Assembly (NCBI GenBank): GCA_023412805.1
Contig: JAEZRM010000061.1
Coordinates: 1 to 64,000 of the forward strand
Source: Pseudomonadota bacterium
GTDB lineage: Bacteria > Pseudomonadota > Alphaproteobacteria > Rhizobiales > Hyphomicrobiaceae
Reading direction: 5' to 3'
DNA length: 64,000 nucleotides
In this document: positions 24,141-32,793 of the stretch, in pieces
Numbering within the stretch: the stretch's first letter is position 1
How the letters are laid out: each line of letters begins with the position of its first letter
Position numbers and translations under genes: made by a program
The notes under the pieces: generated by a model
Seen by the model: the letters and a program-made list of their open reading frames with translations, nothing else
The model's database searches: none
What the model was told of the DNA's origin: nothing

Positions 24141-26837
24141 CTATGTCTCCGGCAGATCCACGCCGAGCGGCAGAACGACCTCACGCATGGTCGGATCATC
24201 CGGCACGACTTTGATTTCGAACCCGAGATCGGCGCACATCCTGAGCATGGTCGTATTCTCGGCTAGGACGTCGCCGCTCAACTCGCCGATGTCGCGCGAG
24301 CGCGCGTGCGCAATGAGATGGCTCATGAGTGCCCACCCGAGGCCACGACCCTTGAGGTCCGAGCGTACGAGCACTGCATACTCAGCGCGCGAGAGATCGG
24401 GATCGGCGGCGTAGCGCGCGACGCCGAGCAGGTCGCCGCTCGTGGGTTCGATGGCGACGAAGGCCATTTCGCGCGCGTAGTCGATCTGCGTGAGGCGGGC
24501 GAGGAAGCCGAAGCTCAGCCTCTTCATGGGAGCGAGGAAGCGCAGGCGCCGATCGTTCTCCGTGACGTGCGCCATGAACTCGCCGTAGAGCGCCTCGTCC
24601 TCGGGTTTGATCGGCCGCAGCAGAATGCCTTCGAGATCACCGGCGGCAATCTGCTTCTCCCAGTTTGCGGGATAAGGTGCGATGGCCATCGGCACGCGAG
24701 GCTCGACCTGCTCGGACTTGAGCGCGACGCGCGCATCGAGCGCGATCACGCCATCGGCGTCGGCGAGTAGGGGATTGATGTCGAGCTCGCGAATTTCCGG
24801 GTTCTCGGCAATGAGTTCGGAAAGCCGCACGAGAGCCGCCGCAATGCCTGCGCGATCTGCTGGCGGGCGATCGCGATAGCCGTGCAGCAGGCGGTCGATG
24901 TGCGTTTGGCGCATGAGGCGATCGGCGAGACCGAGGTCGAGCGGCGGCAGCGCGAGCGCAGTATCGGCGACAGCTTCGACGGAGACGCCGCCAGCACCGA
25001 ACATGATGAGCGGGCCGAATGTCTGGTCGACGCTCATGCCGAGAATGAGTTCGTGCGCGCCGGGGCGGCGGATCATGGGGGAAATCGTGAAGCGCAGTGA
25101 TTTGGCGTGCGGAACGGCTTTTCGGACCCGCTCCAGCATGCGCTCGGCCTCGCGCACGGCATCGTCGGCCGTTGCGATATTGAGGCGTACGCCGCCGACA
25201 TCGGATTTGTGGATCACGTCCGGCGAGAGGATCTTCAGCACGACCGCGCTGCCCGACGCGACGATGCGTTCGGCGATCGTGCGGACCTCGGCCGTGTCGT
25301 TGGCCACCTCCGTCGGCACGATCGGAATGCCGTAGGCGGCCATCAGATCCTTGCCGTCGGCCTCGTTGAGCATCTTCGTGCCCTCTTTGAGAGCCCGCTC
25401 GATGATGTCGCGCGCCTTGCGCCGATCGACCTTGATATTGCGATCCATGGCGGGCGGCGTACGCATGAGCTCGTTCTGCGCACGCGTATAGCGCACGAGC
25501 TGCATGAACCCGCGGGCGGCGGCGGTGGGTGTCTCGTAGGTCGCGATGCGGGTGGCCGAGAACGCGCGGCGCGCTTCCTCGGCGGCGGGATTGCCGAGCC
25601 AGTTGGTCAGTATGGGCTTGTTGATCTTGCCGGCGGCGCGGCGCTTCTCGAGAGTATCGACGAGGCGCGCGGCAATGTCCGCGCTCGAAGCCAGCGCCGT
25701 GGGGCAATTGATGACGAGGAGCGCCGATTGGTCCGGATCATCCAGCAGGACCTCGAAAGCCGCGTTGTAGCGATCCGGCGTCGCATCGCCGATGATGTCG
25801 ACAGGATTGGCCTTGGACCAATTTGCCGGCAGCACGGCGGAGAGCTTCTCGCGTGTCATGTCGGCGAGCGGAGCAAGCTCACCATCGTAATCGGCCAGAC
25901 GGTCGGCTGCGAGGACGCCGGCACCGCCGCCGTTCGTAAGGATCATGAGCTGTTCGCTTGCGAGGCGCGGGACGCGCGTCAGGGTTTCCGCGGCCTCGAA
26001 AAGCTCGTCCAGATCCATGACGCGCAAAACGCCGGCGCGGCGGAAGGCGGCCTCATAGGCATTGTCGGCGCCAGCGAGGCGGCCCGTATGGGATGCGGCA
26101 GCGGCGGCCGATGCTGCGTGGCGCCCTGATTTCACGACAACGACGGGCTTCACGCGCGCGGCGCGACGGGCCGCGGACATGAACTTCGGCGCGTGCGTGA
26201 CGGCTTCCATGTACAGGAGGATGGCCTTGCTGCGCGTGTCACCAGCGAGGTAGTCGAGCATGTCGCCGAAATCCACGTCGCTCATGTCGCCGAGTGACAC
26301 GACGTGCGAGAAGCCGATGCTTCGCTCGGCTGCCCAGTCGACGATCGCGGTCACCAGCGCGCCGGATTGCGAGAGCAGTGCGAGTTCGCCGGCGGCCGGC
26401 GCGATATGCGAGAAGCTCGCGTTGAGACCGATATGAGGCAGGATGAGGCCGATATTGTTTGGCCCGAGAACGCGGAAGATTCTCTCGCGACCTGCTTGGA
26501 GCGCAGCGAGCTTCTGCGCGTCGCTCAAGCCTGCCGTGATGACGATGGCGGCGCGCGTGCCACGCTCGGCGAGCTCGCCGACGATGCCGGGGACAGTCGC
26601 GGGCGGTGTCGCGATGATGGCGACATCCGGCGCGGCCGATAGGCGACCAATGCTCGGATGACAGGTGTGGCCCTCGATGGAGGCGTGCTTCGGATTGACG
26701 AGATAGATGTCGCCCTTGAAGCCGCCGCTGAGCAGGTTGCGTGTGACCGTATTGCCGATCGAGCCGGGGCGAGGGCTCGCGCCGATGAGAGCGACCGAAC
26801 GCGGCTCCAGCAGCGCGTCGAGATTGCGCATTGTCAT
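24141..26837 (-). CDS. NDP-forming acyl-CoA synthetase fused to GNAT acetyltransferase (Pat/AcdA-like)
   Basis: An 898-residue fusion. A CoA-binding domain (about 1-130), a succinyl-CoA ligase-like domain (150-290), an ATP-grasp domain (about 490-700) and a C-terminal GNAT domain (about 735-898, motif GRGLGWALM) follow in order. Relatives of this layout include the lysine acetyltransferase Pat. The segment SHTGRLAG at 249-256 corresponds to the phospho-His region of succinyl-CoA synthetase alpha, and His250 is present, so ligase activity may be kept. The start has GGAG. It follows the kinase-like gene by two bases. Confidence 0.9.
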   Translation of the reverse strand: MTMRNLDALLEPRSVALIGASPRPGSIGNTVTRNLLSGGFKGDIYLVNPKHASIEGHTCHPSIGRLSAAPDVAIIATPPATVPGIVGELAERGTRAAIVITAGLSDAQKLAALQAGRERIFRVLGPNNIGLILPHIGLNASFSHIAPAAGELALLSQSGALVTAIVDWAAERSIGFSHVVSLGDMSDVDFGDMLDYLAGDTRSKAILLYMEAVTHAPKFMSAARRAARVKPVVVVKSGRHAASAAAAASHTGRLAGADNAYEAAFRRAGVLRVMDLDELFEAAETLTRVPRLASEQLMILTNGGGAGVLAADRLADYDGELAPLADMTREKLSAVLPANWSKANPVDIIGDATPDRYNAAFEVLLDDPDQSALLVINCPTALASSADIAARLVDTLEKRRAAGKINKPILTNWLGNPAAEEARRAFSATRIATYETPTAAARGFMQLVRYTRAQNELMRTPPAMDRNIKVDRRKARDIIERALKEGTKMLNEADGKDLMAAYGIPIVPTEVANDTAEVRTIAERIVASGSAVVLKILSPDVIHKSDVGGVRLNIATADDAVREAERMLERVRKAVPHAKSLRFTISPMIRRPGAHELILGMSVDQTFGPLIMFGAGGVSVEAVADTALALPPLDLGLADRLMRQTHIDRLLHGYRDRPPADRAGIAAALVRLSELIAENPEIRELDINPLLADADGVIALDARVALKSEQVEPRVPMAIAPYPANWEKQIAAGDLEGILLRPIKPEDEALYGEFMAHVTENDRRLRFLAPMKRLSFGFLARLTQIDYAREMAFVAIEPTSGDLLGVARYAADPDLSRAEYAVLVRSDLKGRGLGWALMSHLIAHARSRDIGELSGDVLAENTTMLRMCADLGFEIKVVPDDPTMREVVLPLGVDLPET

Positions 26838-26839
26838 CG

Positions 26840-28468
26840 TCAGGTCTCCTTGTCGCCCGCATGGTCGAGCGCTTCAATGAGGTTGGCGGCTTTCGCGCAC
26901 GTTTCGTTGAATTGCTGGCTCGCATCGAGCCGATGCCATGTGATGTCGCCGAGATCGTAGGTTAGTTGCCGTGCCACGACATCCGCGGTGGCGTCGGAGG
27001 CATCGTCTTTGCGCATGGTCACGCGGTCCTTGAGCACGGCGCTCGGCGCGTCCAGCCATAAGCCGAGAAATGGCACGCCTTGCTCTTGCGCGACGCGCTC
27101 TACGGCCGCGCGCTCCTCGAGCGTTGAATGTACAGCATCGACGATCACGGCATATCCCGTGGCGAGTACCGAGGCTGCCTTCTGGTTCAGCGTCGCATAG
27201 ATTCTTTCCGTGACAGTGCGCGCATAGGCTTCGTCCGGCAGGCGTTCGGTCTCGCCGATCCGAAAGAGCTTCTTGCGCTCGAGATCGCTGCGCAGGTGAA
27301 TGGCGCCGGGCGATGCGCCGAAAATGGGCGCCAGCGCCGCGGCGAGTGTGGACTTGCCACTGCCTGACAGACCGCCGACGGCGATCAAAGCCGGCCGGGC
27401 TGGTGCCAGATCCTGCAACGCCTGCTCGAGATAGCGCTGGGCATCGGTCAGCACATCGGGCAAGGGGGCATCTGCGCCCGCAATGCGGTGCAGATCGACC
27501 ATGGCGCGGATGCCGGCCCTGAGCGCGAGAAAGAGCGGCAGAGCCGCAAGCCCCTCCAGATTGCGGACATCGGCGCGCCAGAGATAGCGATTGAGGACGT
27601 CGTTCGCGCGCGGGCGAAGCCCTTTGTGATCGAGGTCCATGATCAGGAAGGCGAGATCATAAAAAACGTCGATCGTCGCCAGATCCTCGTCGAACTCGAG
27701 CGCGTCGAAAGGCAAGGGCTGGCTGTGCCAGAGCACCATGTTGCCGAGATGCAGGTCGCCGTGGCAGCGGCGGCGGAAACCGGCGCGCGCACGCTCGGCA
27801 AGGAGTGGTCGAACACGGTCGAGATGCGCGCGGGCCTCATCCGCGAATGTCGCGCGTTGCGACCGGATCTGCTCGTCGCGGCTCGCGCCGCACGCCTCCG
27901 CCACATCGGCGATGATCTTCTCGAAGCGTGCAATGCCGTCACCCTCTGTAGCGACGGGAGCTGCCTCGTGCGCAACGAACACGACATCGGCAATCGCTTT
28001 GGCGAGCGGACGGTCGATGCGCCCATCGACGGCAGCTTGGCTCAGCACGTCCTCTTGCGCGAAACGGCGCATGTGGAGGGCGAACTCGAGGGTTTCCCCG
28101 ATGCCATCGAACGCGAGGCCGCCGTTCTCGCGGGTAATACGCTTGATGCCGAGATAGATATCCGGGGCGGCGGGGCGATTGAGTTCCAGCTCCCGTGCCA
28201 GGGTTGCTTCGCGTGCGGGGAGCGTCGTGAAGTCGAGATAAGGTAGGCGCACGTGCTTCTTGATCTTGAACACGTCCTCACCGGCCAGGAAGATGCGCGC
28301 GGCGTGCGTCTCGATCACATCCACGCGCTCAGGCGGCTCCGGATAGCTCGACGGGTCGGCCAGGAACGCGGTGATCTCCGCTTCGCTCGGCAATGAGGCT
28401 GCCTGGGGGGCTGTTTGCTTGGGCCCGATGATGCCGCTCCTCATGGTCGCTGCAGTCTGCACGGTCAT
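26840..28468 (-). CDS. Two-domain protein: aminoglycoside-phosphotransferase-like plus AAA/zeta-type ATPase
   Basis: About 542 residues from ATG 28468; the frame opens further upstream but then overlaps the divergent MaoC gene. The N-terminal half is a kinase-like APH fold with the catalytic segment CHGDLHLGNMVLW and the following FDALEFDEDL. The C-terminal half has Walker A GGLSGSGKSTLAAAL and resembles gluconate-kinase or zeta-toxin-like P-loop kinases. This fusion is a known annotated family without a defined substrate. It is coupled to the synthetase/GNAT gene, so the pair may act together. An operator-like TTGATGGGCATCAA lies at 28502-28515. Confidence 0.82.
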   Translation of the reverse strand: MTVQTAATMRSGIIGPKQTAPQAASLPSEAEITAFLADPSSYPEPPERVDVIETHAARIFLAGEDVFKIKKHVRLPYLDFTTLPAREATLARELELNRPAAPDIYLGIKRITRENGGLAFDGIGETLEFALHMRRFAQEDVLSQAAVDGRIDRPLAKAIADVVFVAHEAAPVATEGDGIARFEKIIADVAEACGASRDEQIRSQRATFADEARAHLDRVRPLLAERARAGFRRRCHGDLHLGNMVLWHSQPLPFDALEFDEDLATIDVFYDLAFLIMDLDHKGLRPRANDVLNRYLWRADVRNLEGLAALPLFLALRAGIRAMVDLHRIAGADAPLPDVLTDAQRYLEQALQDLAPARPALIAVGGLSGSGKSTLAAALAPIFGASPGAIHLRSDLERKKLFRIGETERLPDEAYARTVTERIYATLNQKAASVLATGYAVIVDAVHSTLEERAAVERVAQEQGVPFLGLWLDAPSAVLKDRVTMRKDDASDATADVVARQLTYDLGDITWHRLDASQQFNETCAKAANLIEALDHAGDKET

Positions 28469-28591
28469 TGTGACCAGTGAATACTTTGAAGTCGAGGCGC
28501 TTTGATGGGCATCAAGGTTGTTTGACCGAGCTCGAACCGGCGTGGCAGTCTGCGCGGGAACAAACGCTCGCATAAGAGAGGAAGCCCCCCC

Positions 28592-29449
28592 ATGGCCATG
28601 GACGCCGAGAAGCTGCGCAATTGGAAATTCGAGGACGTGATCCAGACGTTCACGAAGCGCGATACCATGCTCTATGCGCTGGGCGTCGGTTGCGGCAGCG
28701 ATCCGCTCGACGAAAGCGACCTCAGGTACGTCTATGAGGACGATCTGGTGGCACTCCCGACCATGGTCACCGTTCTTGGCTATCAGGGCTTCTGGCTCAA
28801 GGACAGTGGCACCGGTGTCGATTGGCGCAAGGTCGTGCATGGTGAGCAGTCGATCACCATTCATGCGCCCGTGCCGACGTCGGGCACGTTCATCGGCCGC
28901 TCGCGCATTACAGGGCTCATCGACAAGGGCAAGGATCGCGGCGCGCTGCTCATCTCCGAGCGCGACATCATCGCGAAGGAGAGCGACACGCACATCGCGA
29001 CGCTCGTTTCGACGAGTTTCCTGCGCGGCGATGGCGGTTTCGGTGGGCCCTCGGGACCGACGCCCGCTGTCCATACGCTGCCGGAAAAGGCACCCGATGC
29101 CACACTCGATATTCCGACACTGCCGCGCCAGGCGCTCATTTATCGCCTGTCAGGCGACATGAACCCGCTCCATGCCGATCCCAAGGTTGCGACAGTTGCC
29201 GGCTTCCGGGCGCCCATCCTGCACGGGCTCTGTTCGTTCGGCGTGGCCGGTCGCGCGCTCGCCGCGCTTGCTTGTGGCGGTGACGCGAGCCGCATCAAGC
29301 ATATGCAGGTGCGCTTCTCCTCGCCCATTTATCCGGGAGAGACAATTCGCACGGAGATCTGGCGCAATGGTGCGGAAATTTCATTCCGCTCGCGCTGCGT
29401 CGAGCGCGACGTCGTGATCCTCAACAACGGGCTCGCACGCGTCGCGTAG
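28592..29449 (+). CDS. MaoC family dehydratase with duplicated hot-dog domains
   Basis: A 285-residue protein of the multifunctional-enzyme-2 hydratase type: an N-terminal degenerate hot-dog half (about 10-140) and a C-terminal catalytic half. The hydratase motif is YRLSGDMNPLHADPKVATVA, followed by LHGLCSFG. It hydrates 2-enoyl-CoA to the (R)-3-hydroxy product. The ribosome-binding site is GAGGAAG. It is divergent from the kinase-like gene and ends at a hairpin shared with the convergent YbjN gene. Confidence 0.9.
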   Translation: MAMDAEKLRNWKFEDVIQTFTKRDTMLYALGVGCGSDPLDESDLRYVYEDDLVALPTMVTVLGYQGFWLKDSGTGVDWRKVVHGEQSITIHAPVPTSGTFIGRSRITGLIDKGKDRGALLISERDIIAKESDTHIATLVSTSFLRGDGGFGGPSGPTPAVHTLPEKAPDATLDIPTLPRQALIYRLSGDMNPLHADPKVATVAGFRAPILHGLCSFGVAGRALAALACGGDASRIKHMQVRFSSPIYPGETIRTEIWRNGAEISFRSRCVERDVVILNNGLARVA

Positions 29450-29463
29450 GGCGCACGAAAGGG

Positions 29464-29491
29464 TCATGCCGGCATTCGATCGCCGGCATGA
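29464..29491. terminator. Strong hairpin between convergent genes
   Basis: TCATGCCGGC, loop ATTCGATC, GCCGGCATGA: ten perfect pairs. It lies between the MaoC gene and the YbjN-like gene. There is no U tract on either side, so termination is inferred from position. Confidence 0.5.
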
Positions 29492-29511
29492 TCCCGCAAG
29501 CCGCTCTCGCG

Positions 29512-29997
29512 TCAGGTCTTGAAGTCGATGAACGTCAGGAACTCGCGCAGGACGGTTGACCACCAGCCGACAGTCTCGTCGAAGTTGGCATTGCAGACGC
29601 CGCCGCGCAGATTGACGTTCAACTCGATCGTCGCATCGCCGGTTTTGTCGATCGCCGCTTTGCCGAACCGCTTGCTCACATTCCATTCGTTCATGCGCTC
29701 GACGGTCTGCTTCACTTGCTGCGTGAAGCCGGCGCGGAACTGGACCGAGCTGCATTTCTCGCCGTTCTGGCAGCCGTAGAAATAGATCTGGTAGCGGGCG
29801 CCGTGCATCCGGCCATCGATCTTCGGATCGCCTCGGCTGTCGGTGCTGATTTCCGCGGAGCCGTGGCCCCGCGCCAGATGGAAGATGCGGGATGGATCGC
29901 TGCCGTCGACGATATTGGTGCAAGAGGTCGACGGGGACTGGGCAGCAGCGGAGGCGATTGAAATCACGAGCGCGAGCAGCACGGCGAGGAAGTGCAT
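29512..29997 (-). CDS. Secreted YbjN-domain protein
   Basis: About 161 residues from ATG 29997, preceded by GGGAGG. A signal peptide (MHFLAVLLALVISIASAAAQ) is followed by a YbjN-like domain: YQIYFYGCQNGEKCSSVQFR, NEWNVSKRFGKAAID and TVGWWSTVLREFLTFI. YbjN-domain proteins are common, small and of unclear function; in some hosts they influence motility or stress. The two Cys of GCQNGEKC may form a disulfide. It stands alone. Confidence 0.75.
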   Translation of the reverse strand: MHFLAVLLALVISIASAAAQSPSTSCTNIVDGSDPSRIFHLARGHGSAEISTDSRGDPKIDGRMHGARYQIYFYGCQNGEKCSSVQFRAGFTQQVKQTVERMNEWNVSKRFGKAAIDKTGDATIELNVNLRGGVCNANFDETVGWWSTVLREFLTFIDFKT

Positions 29998-30228
29998 GGG
30001 GGACCTCCCAAGGAGAATAGTCGGGCGCATCTATGCACCTCCGTTTTGTACGATCAAGACGGTGCACGGCAGCTTCTACAGCCGCGTGGCCTGCCTCCAA
30101 CACTACCGCATAGAGGCCTGCGCGCCTGTGTATTGACTTTGCGGTGGCTGCGCGGTCAGCTGGAATGAAGACTCCGTATGCGCAGCAAGGTGCCTCTCAG
30201 CCGGGGTTACACAAGGGAAGGAGCGATC

Positions 30229-31929
30229 GTGCCGGGCATGGAAACCAAAGTGTCGAAAGGGCAACAAGCCGAGGCGGGCGCCGGCCGCAGTGCGAGCTAC
30301 GATGTCATCATCGTCGGTGCCGGTTTCGGCGGCATGTACATGCTGCACAGGCTGCGCGAGCTGGGGCTCAGCGCACGCGTGCTCGACGCGGCGACCGGCG
30401 TCGGCGGTACCTGGTACTGGAACCGGTACCCGGGCGCGCGCTGCGATGTCGAAAGCATGCAGTACTCGTTCTCCTTCTCGAAGGAGCTGCAGCAGGAGTG
30501 GCACTGGAGCGAGCGCTTCGCCGGCCAGCCCGAAATCCTCGCTTACGCGAACCACGTTGCCGACCGGTTTGATCTTCGCCGCGATATTCAGTTCGAGACG
30601 CGGGTGACGGCGGCCCACTACGACGAGAAGGCGCGGCACTGGCAGATAATGACGGACGGTGGCGAGCGCTTTTCGGCGCAGTTCTGCGTCATGGCCACGG
30701 GCTGTCTTTCGACGGCCAAGCTGCCGGAGATCGCAGGACGCGATTCCTATCGCGGCGCCACCTACCACACGGGCTACTGGCCGCACGACGGCGTCGATCT
30801 CACCGGCCTCAAGGTCGCCGTTATCGGCACAGGCTCATCGGCGATCCAGGCCATTCCGGTCATGGCCGAGCAGGCGCAGCAGCTCACCGTGTTCCAACGC
30901 ACGCCGAATTATTCCATCCCGTCGCGCAACGGACCGATGACGCCGAACTACGAAGGGCCATGGAAGTCGGAATATGACAAGCGCCGCGCCAAGGCGCGTA
31001 CCATGCGCACCGGCATCCTCTATGATGCGAGCGATGCCAACTACGGCATCAACGACATCTCCGCGATGGCTGTGTCGGCTGACGAGCGCCAGCGGATCTA
31101 TGAGCAGCGCTGGGAAACGGGTGGCACGTCGTTCATGGCGGCCTTCAACGATCTCATCACCAACCAGGACTCGAACGATACGGCCTCCGAGTTCGTGCGC
31201 TCCAAGATCCGCGAGATCGTGAAGGATCCTGCGACCGCCGAGATCTTGTGCCCGAAAGACTATCCGATCGGCACCAAGCGCATCTGCGTCGATACGAATT
31301 ACTTCGAGACCTACAATCGGCCGAACGTCGAACTCGTCGATCTCAAGGTGACGCCGATCGAGGCTATCACGCCGGCGGGCGTGCGCACGACGGACGGCGA
31401 GCGCACCTTCGATGCGATCGTCTATGCAACTGGTTTCGACGCCATGACCGGCACGCTCATGAACATCGATATCCGCGGTCGCGATGGCACCGAGCTTCGC
31501 GAGAAGTGGGCCGCCGGTCCGCAGACCTATCTCGGCTTGATGTGCGCGGGCCTGCCGAACCTCTTCATGATCACGGGGCCGGGCAGTCCGTCGGTGCTGA
31601 GCAATATGATCCTGTCCATCGAGCAGCACGTGGACTGGCTCATTGGGGCACTGGCGCACATGCGAGCGACGGGCGCTGAGACGATCGAGCCGACGGCCGA
31701 CGCCGAAGTTGCCTGGGGACAGCACGTCAATGAGGCGGGGCATCGGACGCTCTACGTCAAGGCAGCGTCCTGGTACATGGGCGCCAACGTGGCGGGCAAG
31801 CCGCGCGTCTTCATGCCGTACATCGGCGGCGTGGGTGTCTACCGCCAGGAGTGCGACGAGATCGCCGCCAAGGGCTACGAGGGCTTCGTTCTGACACCGC
31901 GAGACGCGGCGGCCGTTGCGGCGGAGTAG
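30229..31929 (+). CDS. Flavin-containing monooxygenase, Baeyer-Villiger type
   Basis: About 566 residues from GTG 30229, chosen because AAGGAG lies five bases upstream; an ATG at 30178 is also in frame. The FAD motif is GAGFGGMYML and the NADPH motif GTGSSAIQ. The Baeyer-Villiger fingerprint is YRGATYHTGYWP, with Tyr in place of the usual first Phe. Such enzymes turn ketones into esters or lactones. Closest in pattern to cyclohexanone and phenylacetone monooxygenases. A terminator follows at 31957-31990. Confidence 0.88.
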   Translation: MPGMETKVSKGQQAEAGAGRSASYDVIIVGAGFGGMYMLHRLRELGLSARVLDAATGVGGTWYWNRYPGARCDVESMQYSFSFSKELQQEWHWSERFAGQPEILAYANHVADRFDLRRDIQFETRVTAAHYDEKARHWQIMTDGGERFSAQFCVMATGCLSTAKLPEIAGRDSYRGATYHTGYWPHDGVDLTGLKVAVIGTGSSAIQAIPVMAEQAQQLTVFQRTPNYSIPSRNGPMTPNYEGPWKSEYDKRRAKARTMRTGILYDASDANYGINDISAMAVSADERQRIYEQRWETGGTSFMAAFNDLITNQDSNDTASEFVRSKIREIVKDPATAEILCPKDYPIGTKRICVDTNYFETYNRPNVELVDLKVTPIEAITPAGVRTTDGERTFDAIVYATGFDAMTGTLMNIDIRGRDGTELREKWAAGPQTYLGLMCAGLPNLFMITGPGSPSVLSNMILSIEQHVDWLIGALAHMRATGAETIEPTADAEVAWGQHVNEAGHRTLYVKAASWYMGANVAGKPRVFMPYIGGVGVYRQECDEIAAKGYEGFVLTPRDAAAVAAE

Positions 31930-31956
31930 AACGCTCACCATTCAGCACAATGAATA

Positions 31957-31990
31957 CGACCGCTCCGGGTGAACCGAAGCGGTCGTTTTC
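31957..31990 (+). terminator. Intrinsic terminator of the monooxygenase
   Basis: CGACCGCT (31957-31964) and AGCGGTCG (31978-31985) form an eight-pair stem followed by TTTTCATTT. Confidence 0.75.
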
Positions 31991-32011
31991 ATTTCCGCAT
32001 TAGTGTGTCAG

Positions 32012-32623
32012 CTACCGGCCGCGACCTTCGCCGCCGCCACCACGACCGCCACCGCCACCGCCACGGCCTTCGCCGCCGCTGCGACCGCCGCCGCCACGGC
32101 TGGCGCTACCGCGATCGCCACCGCCGCGACTAGCGCTTCCGCGCTCACCACCACCGCGGCCACGGCTCATGCCATCACGGCTACCGCCCGACCGGCCATC
32201 GAAGCTGCGACGGTCCGAACGCGAGCCGCGATCACTATCACGGCCGCGACGCTCGCTGCCACGGTCACGCCCGCGGCGCTCGCCGCGGTCGCGTCGGCGA
32301 TCACCGCGATCCCAGCCGCGATTACGGCGGTGCCAGTCTCGATTGTGGTAGCGCCAGCCGCGCCAGCCCGGGCTTCCGCCCCAGCCATAACCGCGCCTCC
32401 AGCCGTAGCCGCACCAGTACCAGCCGGGGCCATTCCAAGCGTCCCAGTAGTAGCACCAGCGACGACCGCCGAAGACGATAACCTGCGTCTTCTGGATCAT
32501 CGCATCGGGGTCGATCAGATTTTTCGTGCCGATCCCGCCTGTGACGGGGGCGGCTTCAGCACTCGTGAACATTGCGCCGGCAACAAGAAAAGCAGTGCCT
32601 GCGCCCACACGTCTCCATGACAT
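32012..32623 (-). CDS. Secreted Trp/Tyr- then Arg/Gly-rich repetitive protein
   Basis: About 203 residues from ATG 32623 with AAGGAG before it. A signal peptide (cleavage near TSAEAAPV) is followed by an aromatic stretch (RRWCYYWDAWNGPGWYWCGY). After that comes a long tail of RG, RD and RGG repeats (DRGERRGRDRGSERRGRDSD, RGSASRGGGDRGSASRGGG). The tail is highly basic and certainly disordered. Function unknown; binding to nucleic acid, polysaccharide or the cell wall are all possible. It lies downstream of the macroglobulin on the same strand. An opposite-strand Ala/Thr-rich frame is its shadow. Confidence 0.75.
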   Translation of the reverse strand: MSWRRVGAGTAFLVAGAMFTSAEAAPVTGGIGTKNLIDPDAMIQKTQVIVFGGRRWCYYWDAWNGPGWYWCGYGWRRGYGWGGSPGWRGWRYHNRDWHRRNRGWDRGDRRRDRGERRGRDRGSERRGRDSDRGSRSDRRSFDGRSGGSRDGMSRGRGGGERGSASRGGGDRGSASRGGGGRSGGEGRGGGGGGRGGGGEGRGR

Positions 32624-32716
32624 TGGGGTCTCCTTCCGCTCTTTGCGATGGACGACATTGCCGAGCATCCAGTCTCTGCAGGACGGATGTTCCGGCGTGA
32701 CCGCAGTGCGGTACTC

Positions 32717-32747
32717 GCACGGCCGGCTCATACCGAACCGGCCGTGC
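32717..32747. terminator. Strong hairpin downstream of the macroglobulin gene
   Basis: GCACGGCCGG, an 11-base loop and CCGGCCGTGC give ten perfect pairs, 47 bp past the macroglobulin stop. A second small palindrome, ACCGCAGTGCGGT, lies at 32700-32712. No U tract follows. Confidence 0.5.
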
Positions 32748-32793
32748 TCGTCGTCTTCGTGCTCAGAAACGTTCAGAGCAGAGAAGTGTTCCC

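Noticed and set aside
32003..32620. Ala/Thr-rich plus-strand frame with repeats
   Set aside because: It is the complement of the RG-repeat tail; the minus-strand frame has a signal peptide and a good ribosome-binding site.
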